Source: Terrilactibacillus tamarindi (GTDB lineage Bacteria; Bacillota; Bacilli; Bacillales; Sporolactobacillaceae). Taken from it: a stretch of 64,000 nucleotides of DNA. Where the stretch lies: NCBI RefSeq assembly GCF_009718825.1, contig NZ_WNHB01000009.1:50265-114264 (forward strand), in the 5' to 3' direction. The translations under genes were made by a program, and so were the position numbers. Below the pieces are notes generated by a model that ran no database searches, had not been told where the DNA came from, and worked only from the letters and a program-made list of their open reading frames with translations. Of the stretch, positions 44,426-53,668 are shown piece by piece. The first letter of the stretch is position 1. Each line of letters opens with the position of its first letter.

Positions 44426-45445
44426 TTATCCTAGAATTTTCTGATAAACCCGTTTGGCATAAGCAATATCGTTTGTTCCATGTATTAAGGCTCGTCCATC
44501 TTTAAAGAGGACCATGCGTTCCTTTTCGTAGTGAACCTGAACTAAATAGGGATTCGCCTGCGCCTCATAGCCGGCTTTTTTTAATCGAGAAAGGAGATGA
44601 TTGATATTCAGATTGACAGGTTTTGGAGGACGTACCTGTACCGTTTCTCTTCCGCATAAAACCATGGTTTTCATTCCATTTGTGACATCAAGAAAAGGAT
44701 ACGTTCGTTCTTTACCACAGGATAAGCAGTCTTCTCTTTTTGCTTTTGTCATATCGATACTTTGAAACTGATTGTTCCAAAGATCAAAGGAGACAAATGT
44801 TGTTCTGATAGCAGTCCAATCTTCGGCAAGAATTTTCAAGGCTTCGGCTGTTTGATGAGCCGTAACCATTTGGACGGCTGGGGCGATAATTCCTCCGGTT
44901 TCGCACGTCATGCTTTGAAAAGGAATGGACTTCCATAAGCAATTCATACAAGGTGTTTTACCAGGAATCACCGTAAAACTCATTCCGAAGCTTCCAACAC
45001 AAGCTCCATAAATCCAAGGTATGGATAATTTTTGCGAAATATCATTGATGATCCACCGTGTTTCAAAATTATCCGTGGCATCAATCATTAAGTCATGACC
45101 CTCAGCCATTGCCTCAAGGTTCGAGGCATTTACATCTTTGATACAAGCAACAATGGAAACTTCATGATTGATCGCCGTTAAGTGTTTCTTGATGGCAATC
45201 GCCTTCGGAGTCTGATCGTGCGCGTCACGTTCAACGTATAGCTGTTGACGCTGAAGATTGCTCCATTCCACATAGTCTCGATCCACGATGGTTAATTGCC
45301 CCACTCCTGCTCGAGTGAGTAATTCAGCATTAGCCGTTCCCAAGGCACCAGCACCAATGATTAGCACTTTCTTTTTCTGTATGTTTCTTTGTCCCTTTTC
45401 TCCAATAGCAGAAAACATGGTCTGCCTGGAATAGCGATCCTTCAC
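44426..45445 (-). CDS. moeB: MoeB/ThiF-family adenylyltransferase
   Basis: This 339-residue E1-like enzyme has the nucleotide fold VLIIGAGALGTANAELL, RDYVEWSNLQRQQLY, DATDNFETRW, and zinc cysteines (TPCMNC and CLSC). It activates the MoaD C-terminal glycine as acyl-adenylate for thiocarboxylation. The extra ~90-residue tail has no rhodanese active cysteine that I can see. The start is GTG. It lies between moaA (38 bp upstream) and moeA. Confidence 0.9.
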   Translation of the reverse strand: MKDRYSRQTMFSAIGEKGQRNIQKKKVLIIGAGALGTANAELLTRAGVGQLTIVDRDYVEWSNLQRQQLYVERDAHDQTPKAIAIKKHLTAINHEVSIVACIKDVNASNLEAMAEGHDLMIDATDNFETRWIINDISQKLSIPWIYGACVGSFGMSFTVIPGKTPCMNCLWKSIPFQSMTCETGGIIAPAVQMVTAHQTAEALKILAEDWTAIRTTFVSFDLWNNQFQSIDMTKAKREDCLSCGKERTYPFLDVTNGMKTMVLCGRETVQVRPPKPVNLNINHLLSRLKKAGYEAQANPYLVQVHYEKERMVLFKDGRALIHGTNDIAYAKRVYQKILG

Positions 45446-45483
45446 TGTCCTCTCACCTTCTCTTCCTTATTTCTGATTTCAGG

Positions 45484-46500
45484 TTAACCGCCTATATAGG
45501 ACATCTCTACTTTTTTTCTGCCATCCTTAGGGACATTTTTTAACAGTTTTTGCCGTTCTTCAGAGTAACGATCCGTTCTTCTTTCCCATACATTCTTTAC
45601 AACCTTTTGTATTTCGCTATCAGTTGCACCTAAACGTAACGGCTTGCGGAGATCTGTGCCTTTCGTTGCAAACAAGCATGTAAATAATCGACCCTCAGCT
45701 GACAGCCGTGCTCTCGTACAAGTGGAACAAAACGTATCCGTAACAGATGAGATAATCCCTATCTCTTTTGTCGTTCCTTTATACATAAAGCGGGAGGCAA
45801 CCTCTCCTGGATAATTGGGTGCTACAGGTTCTAAAGGAAATTCCTTATTAAGTCTATCCAAAATCTCTTTCTTACTAATTACTTGACTCTTATTCCACCC
45901 GTTGACGTTTCCTACGTCCATATACTCGATAAACCGTAAAATATGGCTCGTCTCTTTAAAATATTTAGCCATAGGAACAATATCTTGCTCATTTATACCC
46001 TTTTGAACGACCATATTAATTTTTACTTTCAGTCCCGCTTTCTCAGCAGCCTCTATCCCAGCAAGTACGGAGTTTACTTTCGCACCTTGCCCATTTATTT
46101 GGCCAAAACGTTGATTGTCTAAGGAATCAAGACTCACTGATACACGATGGAGTCCCGCTTTTTTAAGGCTATCTGCATATTTCGGAAGTAAGACACCATT
46201 CGTTGAGATCGCAATATCATGAAGACCTTCTATTCCATGAAGCATTTGAACCAATTTATGAATATCACGGCGCAGCAAAGGTTCTCCACCTGTAATTCTT
46301 ACTTTCTGTACACCAAGATTAACAAAAATCCTTGTGAGACGCTCTATTTCTTCAAAAGTCAGTAAGTGTTTTTTAGATAAAAATGGATAATCCGGACCAA
46401 ATATTTCTTTTGGCATACAATATTGGCAACGAAAATTACACCGGTCCGTCACCGATATTCTCAAGTCTCTAAGCGGTCGTTTCAATTGATCATCGAGCAT
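45484..46500 (-). CDS. moaA: GTP 3',8-cyclase
   Basis: This 338-residue radical-SAM protein has the N-terminal cluster C21/C25/C28 (CNFRCQYC) and a second cluster in [19 protein letters not shown]. It ends in the GG needed for activity (MSYIGG). It carries out the first step of molybdopterin synthesis from GTP, with MoaC. The ATG follows AAAGGAG. It is upstream of moeB in the same minus-strand unit. Confidence 0.96.
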   Translation of the reverse strand: MLDDQLKRPLRDLRISVTDRCNFRCQYCMPKEIFGPDYPFLSKKHLLTFEEIERLTRIFVNLGVQKVRITGGEPLLRRDIHKLVQMLHGIEGLHDIAISTNGVLLPKYADSLKKAGLHRVSVSLDSLDNQRFGQINGQGAKVNSVLAGIEAAEKAGLKVKINMVVQKGINEQDIVPMAKYFKETSHILRFIEYMDVGNVNGWNKSQVISKKEILDRLNKEFPLEPVAPNYPGEVASRFMYKGTTKEIGIISSVTDTFCSTCTRARLSAEGRLFTCLFATKGTDLRKPLRLGATDSEIQKVVKNVWERRTDRYSEERQKLLKNVPKDGRKKVEMSYIGG

Positions 46501-46577
46501 CTTTATCTCCTTTCAAACGTAATTATTATATACACGATTTATTCCATCCTTCGTGAATTTCTGAAGTCATCATCCGT

Positions 46578-47237
46578 TCACGCGTTAAGTCGTTTTATGC
46601 GCTTATTCATTTTCTTTCGCCATTCGTCCGCTAATTCTTTAACTGCTAGTAATCTTTTAATTCCATCAATATCATTTGGTTTATGAAGATAGATTTGATG
46701 ACTAAAAAGAACAGAACATCTTTTTGGGTGTCTTTTGATTAACACGATATCCGAATTTTTCCTGATCGTTCCTTCTTTCAGAACACGGGAAAGATAACCA
46801 GTAAATCCGGTTTCCACCATTTTTTTGAGAAGATTGGGCAATCCTGTTCTTTTTGAGATTGTACTGCACGGAATTCGACTTTGCGTGATTTGGATGACGG
46901 CTTCACCTATTTGATAAATATCTCCAATACAAACGTCTCCTTCCAACATATGGGTAACTGTAAGATTTTCTCCAAATGCAGCAGAGGGTAATTGAACACC
47001 GAATTCCTGTTGCCAGAAAGAATAATGTTCAAACGGATAAACACATACAGCACGATCCGGACCGCCATGATGCTTTAAATCAGCGACACCATCGTTAAGG
47101 AAACCGTTTTTTGTTAAAACTGCTTCCTCGACTTTGATTTTACATATTCCAGTCGTCATTTCCTTTCCCTGATTGTCATCCATTTTTTTGGGTAACCCAA
47201 TGGCCAAATTCATTATTTTTTGATTATTGTTCCGCAT
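46578..47237 (-). CDS. MOSC-domain protein (YflK/YiiM-like)
   Basis: This ~219-residue protein has a MOSC domain: GVADLKHHGGPDRAVCVYP, FGENLTV, and the conserved cysteine in SRIPCST. A 3-alpha C-terminal region follows. MOSC proteins are thought to bind the molybdenum cofactor or act on N-hydroxylated compounds. The ATG at 47237 follows AAGGACG and gives a length like the B. subtilis YflK; the longer frame to 47285 is less likely. Its position between the nitrate reductase and moaA suggests help in cofactor handling or delivery. Confidence 0.85.
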   Translation of the reverse strand: MRNNNQKIMNLAIGLPKKMDDNQGKEMTTGICKIKVEEAVLTKNGFLNDGVADLKHHGGPDRAVCVYPFEHYSFWQQEFGVQLPSAAFGENLTVTHMLEGDVCIGDIYQIGEAVIQITQSRIPCSTISKRTGLPNLLKKMVETGFTGYLSRVLKEGTIRKNSDIVLIKRHPKRCSVLFSHQIYLHKPNDIDGIKRLLAVKELADEWRKKMNKRIKRLNA

Positions 47238-47322
47238 GTTGTTAAACGTCCTTCTATATATAAAGAATATTTTGGAATTGTTCAAACAATAATTTAATAA
47301 TAACGTTTATTCTTTCTATTAT

Positions 47323-50300
47323 CTACATCGGATCATCAATTGGGATGATATTCACAGCGCAACTTTTGAATCCTGGAATTTTACTGTACGGATCTAAAGC
47401 CTGACTTGTCACTCTATTGATACTCTGATTGTCACCCCAATGAATGGGAACAAACACAGTATCTTTTCTTATCCGATTCGTGAGTTTACTTCTAACGGTG
47501 GCACTTCCTCTTCTGGACTCCAATTTGACCCATGCTCCATCTTTAATATGAAATTCTTCAGCTGTTTGTGGGTGTATTTCAAGAAAAGATTCATTATTGT
47601 CACTATTCAATTGAGGGCTTCTTCGAGTTTGGACGCCGGTTAAATAATGTTTTAATATACGGCCGGTAGTCAAATAAAGTGGAAATTCATCACTCGTTTT
47701 CTCTTTCTTATCTTCATTTAGTACTGGAGTAATATGCGCTTTACCATCAATACTAGCGAATGACTCTTCAAACAGACGCGCTTTACCTGAATCATCAATA
47801 GAAGGACATGGCCAGTACAATCCGCCGCTTTGTGTCAATCGATCATACGTTATACCATAATAATCGGCCTTCCCACCGCGACTAGCCACTCTTAATTCGT
47901 TGAAAATGTCTTCAGGTGAAGTGAAAGAAAAGAATTTTTCTTTTCCAAGAACTCTCGCAATCTCACAAAGAATCTCCCAATCATGCTTAACGCCCCTAGG
48001 AGGGTTCTTAGTTGCCCTTCTTAAAGTTACTCGTCCTTCTAAATTTGTCATCGTTCCTTCGTTCTCTAGATAAGAAGACGTTGGTAAAATTAAGTCAGCC
48101 ATTCGCCCTGTTTCTGAAAGAAACATATCCACGACCACAAGGAACTTTAATTTCTTTAATCCTTCTTCTACAAAGTTTGCATTAGGGTTAGACACCACCG
48201 GGTTTGAACCCATAACAAATAATCCCGTAATCTCCCCTTGATGCACTTTTTCCATCATCTCATAGGCTGAAACCCCTTTTCCAGGTAGGGTCTTTTCATC
48301 AATATTCCATACTTTAGCGATATAGGATCGATGCTCAGGGTTCTCGATAGACCTAAACCCAGGAAGTTGATCTGCCTTCTGGCCATGTTCTCGGCCGCCC
48401 TGACCATTACCTTGACCCGTAATTGCACCATATCCACAGCCGTTACGTCCTATTTTCCCTGTAACAAGCAAGAGATTAATGAAATTTCTAACTGCTTGAG
48501 TTCCGTCTATTTGTTGCTCGACACCTCGCGCGGTAAATATCATACCTGTTTGTGCTTTTCCAAACTTCAATGCGACCTGTTTTATTTGATCAATCGAAAT
48601 GCCCGTAATGTCCTCAATCTGATCAAGTTGAATGGAAGCTAAGTGTTCTCGTAAAAATTCATACCCGCTTGTTCGCTCTTGGATAAACTGATGATTGACC
48701 AGTTCATGATCTACTATTATTTTAAGAATACCATTAGCTAGGGCAGCATCAGTTCCTGGTTTAATTTTCAAATGTAAATTTGCAAGGGCTGTTGTTTCAG
48801 TCTCCCGAGGATCAATATTGATAATGAAAGCGCCTCTTTGCTTTGCTTTTGAAAAATAAGGAGTCAAAGTTGGTTGACATTCAGCAAGATTTGTTCCAAC
48901 TAAAATAATACAGTCAGCATGAAGAATCTCATTAAGTCCGTTTGTTAGCCCTCGATCCATACCAAAGGCTTTTTGTGCTGCACTGGAAGCAGCAGCCATA
49001 CAAAATCTTCCATTGTAGTCGATATGTTTAGTCTGCAGAGCCACTCGAGCAAATTTCCCGAGTAAGTAGGCTTCCTCGTTAGTGAGCGAACCGCCACCAT
49101 ATACACCCAGTGCATGATTTCCTTCTTCCTGCTTGATTTTAGTAAATTCACTTTTAATAATAGTTAATGCTTTCTCCCAGGAAATAGGGACAAACTTATG
49201 ATTAACCTTTAATAGAGGTTGAGTGATACGGTCTTTCGCCATCACATGCTGATGAGCGTTACGCCCTTTTATACATAGGCGCCCTTCCGATGCAGGATTG
49301 TTAACGGGAATGACTTCATATTTCTTTTGATCACTCGTCTCGTATTCAACCAATTTCATCTTGCACTGAACACTGCAAAATGGGCATTGAGTGTGATACT
49401 CCTTCTTCGTTCCGTTAAATGGAATCTTATTTTGCTTGTTCCCCTTATATTTTTTCCCTAACACTTCTTGTAACAGTGCTTCAACATAATTTTCACAACT
49501 TCCACATGTTCGTGATGCTTTTGTACACGTTTTTACCTGTTCAACGGTATCTAGTTTTTGTTCATGAATGGCTTGTACGATCGTTCCTTTTGTGACCTGG
49601 TTACAATCACAGATAAATTCATCGTCTGATAGATTTAATACGCTAGATTGGTGATTATTTACGTTATTTAATGAAGACTCAAATGGAGAATGCCCGTCTT
49701 GAATTTTACTTCTTTCACGAACCATTTTTGCTAACCGTGGACCATCACTGATATCCCCAAAAAGAACAGCACCAATCACTGTTCCTCTCTCGCATAAAAC
49801 TTTCTTGTATATGCCTTTACTTTTATCTTCTAGACAAAATGCTTTTGTTCCCGGACGATCTATAAATTCCCCGACCGAAAAAACATGAACTCCAGATACT
49901 TTTAACTTAGTAGCAAGAAAAGAGCCTGTATAAGGTTCAGTTTCAACGCCGCATAAATGTTTTGCTAAAACAGCCCCTTGCTCATATGATGGAGCCACTA
50001 ATCCATATAAAGAACCACGGTGCTCTGCACATTCCCCAATCGCATAAATATTGGGTACATTTGATTCTAGAAAGTCATTCACGACGATGCCTCGATTCAC
50101 TGCCACTCCACTTTTCTCGGCAAGTGAAACATTGGGACGTATACCAACGGCCATGATCACAAGGTCCGCGTCAAGTTCCGTTCCATCCTTGAAACGTACT
50201 TTGCGAACACGTTCATCACCGATAATTTCTTCGGTTTCTTTATTCATTACAAAATTTAATCCTTGTGATTTTAGTTCTTCTTCTAATAATTTGCTTGCTG

Positions 50301-50862
50301 TATGGTCTAACTGTCGGTTCATTAAATAATTCGATCTATGAACAACCGTTACATCCATAGATCGATTAACTAACCCTCTTGCAGCCTCTAGGCCAAGTAA
50401 GCCACCGCCAATCACAACCACTTTTTTATAAATCTTAGAGGTATTAATTAAGTATTTACAATCATTAATATTCCGATATCCCATAACGCCTTCTTTATCA
50501 ACTCCTGGAATAGGAAGGATATATGGACGAGAGCCTGTAGCGATGATTAATTGATCATATTTTGTAGGCGCCATTTCGTCAGTGTAAATCATTTGATTCT
50601 TTTTATCTATAAACGTGATGGGATGTCCTGTACATAAGGTCATGTTATTTTTCCGATACCAATCCCAGCTGTTGAGAAAAATGTTATCTAAATTCACATC
50701 ACCTGATAATACATTGGATAATTGAATACGATTATAATTCGGATAAGGCTCATCACCAAAAATCGTGATCTCAAATTTCTCCTGTGATATTTTTAATATA
50801 TGCTCGATACAGGATACACCCGCCATCCCATTTCCAATAAGCACTAATCTTTTCTTATCCAA
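47323..50862 (-). CDS. Fused assimilatory nitrate reductase (NasB-like FAD/[2Fe-2S] plus NasC-like Mo catalytic)
   Basis: One continuous polypeptide joins two normally separate subunits. Numbered from the long ATG frame (50904), 20-400 is the NirB/NasB-type FAD-NAD(P)H oxidoreductase (IGNGMAG, VVVIGGGLLGLEAARG). A BFD [2Fe-2S] domain follows with C432, C434, C467 and C470. From about 500 comes a molybdopterin nitrate reductase with [4Fe-4S] ligands C507, C510, C514 and C544 and the Mo-ligand C635 (GRFCMAAAS). NAD(P)H electrons could thus pass directly to nitrate within one chain. B. subtilis NasB carries two BFD domains; only one is kept here. The TTG at 50862, 8 nt after GGGAG, is preferred; ATG 50904 abuts a repeat. 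Confidence 0.92.
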   Translation of the reverse strand: MDKKRLVLIGNGMAGVSCIEHILKISQEKFEITIFGDEPYPNYNRIQLSNVLSGDVNLDNIFLNSWDWYRKNNMTLCTGHPITFIDKKNQMIYTDEMAPTKYDQLIIATGSRPYILPIPGVDKEGVMGYRNINDCKYLINTSKIYKKVVVIGGGLLGLEAARGLVNRSMDVTVVHRSNYLMNRQLDHTASKLLEEELKSQGLNFVMNKETEEIIGDERVRKVRFKDGTELDADLVIMAVGIRPNVSLAEKSGVAVNRGIVVNDFLESNVPNIYAIGECAEHRGSLYGLVAPSYEQGAVLAKHLCGVETEPYTGSFLATKLKVSGVHVFSVGEFIDRPGTKAFCLEDKSKGIYKKVLCERGTVIGAVLFGDISDGPRLAKMVRERSKIQDGHSPFESSLNNVNNHQSSVLNLSDDEFICDCNQVTKGTIVQAIHEQKLDTVEQVKTCTKASRTCGSCENYVEALLQEVLGKKYKGNKQNKIPFNGTKKEYHTQCPFCSVQCKMKLVEYETSDQKKYEVIPVNNPASEGRLCIKGRNAHQHVMAKDRITQPLLKVNHKFVPISWEKALTIIKSEFTKIKQEEGNHALGVYGGGSLTNEEAYLLGKFARVALQTKHIDYNGRFCMAAASSAAQKAFGMDRGLTNGLNEILHADCIILVGTNLAECQPTLTPYFSKAKQRGAFIINIDPRETETTALANLHLKIKPGTDAALANGILKIIVDHELVNHQFIQERTSGYEFLREHLASIQLDQIEDITGISIDQIKQVALKFGKAQTGMIFTARGVEQQIDGTQAVRNFINLLLVTGKIGRNGCGYGAITGQGNGQGGREHGQKADQLPGFRSIENPEHRSYIAKVWNIDEKTLPGKGVSAYEMMEKVHQGEITGLFVMGSNPVVSNPNANFVEEGLKKLKFLVVVDMFLSETGRMADLILPTSSYLENEGTMTNLEGRVTLRRATKNPPRGVKHDWEILCEIARVLGKEKFFSFTSPEDIFNELRVASRGGKADYYGITYDRLTQSGGLYWPCPSIDDSGKARLFEESFASIDGKAHITPVLNEDKKEKTSDEFPLYLTTGRILKHYLTGVQTRRSPQLNSDNNESFLEIHPQTAEEFHIKDGAWVKLESRRGSATVRSKLTNRIRKDTVFVPIHWGDNQSINRVTSQALDPYSKIPGFKSCAVNIIPIDDPM

Positions 50863-50906
50863 ATTCTTCACTCCCAACAAAAAGATGACTACATCCGATT
50901 TCATGA

Positions 50907-51064
50907 TTTATCACGCCTTAACGGCAAGTAAAGACCCCCACCTCAAGATTCTGTGTATTCAAAGAAGATAGGTTGGGGGATCAACTGCCTGTAAAGGTCC
51001 GATTGGTTCAGCTAACCATCAGTGGGGGATTAAGAACCCCCACTGATGGAAGTTTCACTTTTAT
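50907..51064 (-). repeat. bcr1-like interspersed repeat, full length, inverted
   Basis: TTTAT lies at both ends (50907-50911 and 51060-51064). The blocks are in reverse order to 34556-34714. It fills nearly all of the gap between the nitrate transporter and the fused reductase, so any promoter for the reductase would lie in or before it. Confidence 0.9.
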
Positions 51065-51090
51065 TCTTTTTCTAGAAAAATCCTTAATCT

Positions 51091-52311
51091 TTAGCTGACA
51101 TTGATCGTTTGGTCGTCCTGTTGACCGTTCTTCATCCATGATTTTCTCCATGAATAGATAGCTAATAGTAAAACACCCAAAACGATAAGGCCAGCGATAG
51201 CAAAACAAAGGAATCCTGTTGTATATGTACCTGTTGCCTGTTTCAGTGTTCCTAACAGAGTGGGTACAAAGAAGCCCCCTATTCCTCCTGCTGCTCCAAC
51301 AATTCCAGTAATGGTTCCGATCTCTTGACCAAAGCGTTGAGGGACAATCTGAAAAACAGCACCATTTCCCATACCAAGACATATCATAACAATTATTAAA
51401 AAGAACATCATGGCATAATATGTGGGCAGAAAACTTGCACCAAACATGGATAATGCTAATCCAGCAAAAACAAACTTAAGGACATTTGTTCCACCAAATC
51501 GATCAGCAATAAATCCGCCAAGTGGACGGGAAATACTACCTACTAACACACAAAGAGTCACCGAATCCCCAGCACTGACTTTTGGTAATCCATACTGTGA
51601 AACAAAAAATGCGCTTAAGAAACTCGTTAGACCGACGTATCCCCCGAAAGTGACAGCATAAAGGATACAAAAAATCCATGCGTCTTTCACTTTGAAAAGT
51701 TTAAAATAATCTTTTATTGGCTTAGGTTTAGGTTGTGATGGCGCATCTTTTGCCATAAAAATGTAAGCAATAAATATTAAAAGCAAAGGGATAATGGCGA
51801 ACCCGAGAACATTGTGCCAACCAAATTTTTCAGCTAAACGGGGTGCAAACAACGTAGCAAAAACCGTTCCGCTATTTCCGGCTCCAGCGATTCCCATCAC
51901 TAATCCTTGTAATTGTGGAGGGTACCAGCGACTGGCTAATGGTAAAGATGCTGTAAAACTCCCGCCAGCTACACCTAATAAAATCCCTATACAAACTAGC
52001 TCACCAAATTGATGACCAAATAGCCATCCCCAAAGAAGAGGGATAACCGAAATTAACATACCGCCAATGGCTGTTTTTCTCGGTCCAATGAGGTCACATA
52101 AAATCCCCATAGCAATTCGAAAAATTGAACCACCTAACGCAGGAAGTGCAACAATTAAACCCATCTGAGCAGGTGATAATCCAAAGTCCTGAACAATAAA
52201 GGCTCCAAGCGCGCCTAAAATAACCCAAATCATGAAACTCACATCAAAATACAGTAGTGAAGCAATGAGAGACGGTAAGTGTCCTTTATTTTTCAAATCT
52301 GCTAATTTCAT
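51091..52311 (-). CDS. nasA: Nitrate/nitrite transporter (NNP-family MFS)
   Basis: This ~406-residue MFS protein has twelve helices and the nitrate signature [20 protein letters not shown] in helix 5. The second-half counterpart is [13 protein letters not shown], and [15 protein letters not shown] is the loop 2-3 motif. It imports nitrate for assimilation, like B. subtilis NasA or NarK. ATG 52311 is likely; GTG 52320 is also in frame. It sits between the methyltransferase gene and the fused reductase. Confidence 0.9.
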   Translation of the reverse strand: MKLADLKNKGHLPSLIASLLYFDVSFMIWVILGALGAFIVQDFGLSPAQMGLIVALPALGGSIFRIAMGILCDLIGPRKTAIGGMLISVIPLLWGWLFGHQFGELVCIGILLGVAGGSFTASLPLASRWYPPQLQGLVMGIAGAGNSGTVFATLFAPRLAEKFGWHNVLGFAIIPLLLIFIAYIFMAKDAPSQPKPKPIKDYFKLFKVKDAWIFCILYAVTFGGYVGLTSFLSAFFVSQYGLPKVSAGDSVTLCVLVGSISRPLGGFIADRFGGTNVLKFVFAGLALSMFGASFLPTYYAMMFFLIIVMICLGMGNGAVFQIVPQRFGQEIGTITGIVGAAGGIGGFFVPTLLGTLKQATGTYTTGFLCFAIAGLIVLGVLLLAIYSWRKSWMKNGQQDDQTINVS

Positions 52312-52464
52312 AATAACCACCAGCTTTCCGAAAATATATAATATTATGACTTTTTATGGTGTAATGTAGAGATAGAAAGTTTTTTCATGCTGCTTCCGTG
52401 TTAACTTTACCTGTAAACGATCAGTCCACACGAGATCCATGATTACAAAGAACATCTAACGCCT

Positions 52465-53241
52465 CTAAACACCGACCTCATCTAGTGCAACTGGGCTTTG
52501 GTTATCCCTAAACCATTGTAATTTATCTCTGAACCTGACAACTTCACCGACAACAATCATCGCTGGATTAACAATTTGATGTTTTTTCGCTTCATCAATG
52601 ACATCTTCTAACGTAGCTGTTATCGTGCGTTGTCTTTCCGTCGTTCCCCACTCAATTAGCGCAATAGGTGTTGTTGGTTTTCTACCATGGGTCATGAGAT
52701 TTGAAACAATATGTGGCAGTGTTGACACACCCATATATATGGCTAGCGTGTCTACACCCGTGGCTAGTTTCTGCCAGTCAATCATTTCTTTGCCACCTGA
52801 TTTGCAATGCGCAGTAATAAAAGCAATCGAACTTGCTATATTTCGATGAGTGACCGGAATTCCTGCATAAGCTGGGGCAGCGATACCTGCCGTAATACCC
52901 GGAACGATTTCAAAATGCACAGCATTCTCAGCTAAATATTCCGCTTCCTCACCTCCCCTTCCAAAGATAAAGGGATCTCCTCCTTTCAACCGTACAACCG
53001 TTTGATGCTTTTGAGCAAAAGTCACAAGTAACTGATTAATAGCTTCTTGTTTTAACGGGTGCGCATGTGGAAATTTTCCACAATAGAATAGTTTGGCTGA
53101 AGGTTTGGCTTCTGATAGCAAGTCTTTATTGACAAGGCGATCATACATGATAACATCTGCTGACTGAATTAAACGAAGTCCTTTCACGGTGATAAGGGTC
53201 GGATCACCTGGACCGGCTCCAACGAGGTATACCTTTCCCAT
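52465..53241 (-). CDS. cobA: Uroporphyrinogen-III C-methyltransferase (NasF-like)
   Basis: This 258-residue SUMT has VYLVGAGPGDPTLITVKG, YDRLVNKDLL, RLKGGDPFIFGRGGEE, VPGITAGIAAPAYAGIP and the SAM-binding TLAIYMG. It makes precorrin-2, the first committed step to siroheme, the cofactor of NirB. It lies 37 bp after nirD. In B. subtilis the same function in the nas operon is NasF. No separate dehydrogenase/ferrochelatase is in view. Confidence 0.93.
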   Translation of the reverse strand: MGKVYLVGAGPGDPTLITVKGLRLIQSADVIMYDRLVNKDLLSEAKPSAKLFYCGKFPHAHPLKQEAINQLLVTFAQKHQTVVRLKGGDPFIFGRGGEEAEYLAENAVHFEIVPGITAGIAAPAYAGIPVTHRNIASSIAFITAHCKSGGKEMIDWQKLATGVDTLAIYMGVSTLPHIVSNLMTHGRKPTTPIALIEWGTTERQRTITATLEDVIDEAKKHQIVNPAMIVVGEVVRFRDKLQWFRDNQSPVALDEVGV

Positions 53242-53278
53242 TCTTTCCCTCTCCTTTATCTATTGTTTGAACAGATTC

Positions 53279-53653
53279 TTACTTATTAAAAGATTCATTA
53301 TAAACGCACCGATCCGGATTTTTAATCGAAGGATTATCTAAATCGTCGATAACAATAAAAATGTCATCATTTTGTATTTTCACTGGGAATGTACTAACAC
53401 AGCCTTCATCTGGCGCCTGAACAACTCCATCTACAATACCTATTTTCCAATTATGCATGGGACAAAAAACATACTCTCCGCTAATCATTCCTTCAGCAAG
53501 AACGCCTTCGCGATGAGGACAACGGTTTTCAATTGCATAGACTTTTCCAGTAGAAAGTTTAAATAGAGCAATACTTTTTTCCCCAACAAGCACTGTTTTC
53601 CCTAAATTTACAGGTAACTCACTATATTTTGTAACAAAGACATTCTTCCCCAC
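53279..53653 (-). CDS. nirD: Nitrite reductase small subunit (NasE/NirD)
   Basis: This 124-residue Rieske-fold protein has all four cluster ligands: C45 and H47 in CPHREG, and C64 and H67 in CPMHNW. It therefore probably holds a real [2Fe-2S] centre, unlike enterobacterial NirD. It partners NirB in reducing nitrite to ammonium. GTG 53653 is 8 nt from AAGGAG and is preferred to the GTG at 53662. It begins 15 bp after nirB. Confidence 0.92.
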   Translation of the reverse strand: MGKNVFVTKYSELPVNLGKTVLVGEKSIALFKLSTGKVYAIENRCPHREGVLAEGMISGEYVFCPMHNWKIGIVDGVVQAPDEGCVSTFPVKIQNDDIFIVIDDLDNPSIKNPDRCVYNESFNK

Positions 53654-53668
53654 GTTTTCCACTCCTTT

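Noticed and set aside
52321..52464. TnrA-type box upstream of the nitrate transporter
   Set aside because: The best candidates (around TGTTAACTTTACC) miss several fixed bases, and the gene is probably served by the nirB promoter.
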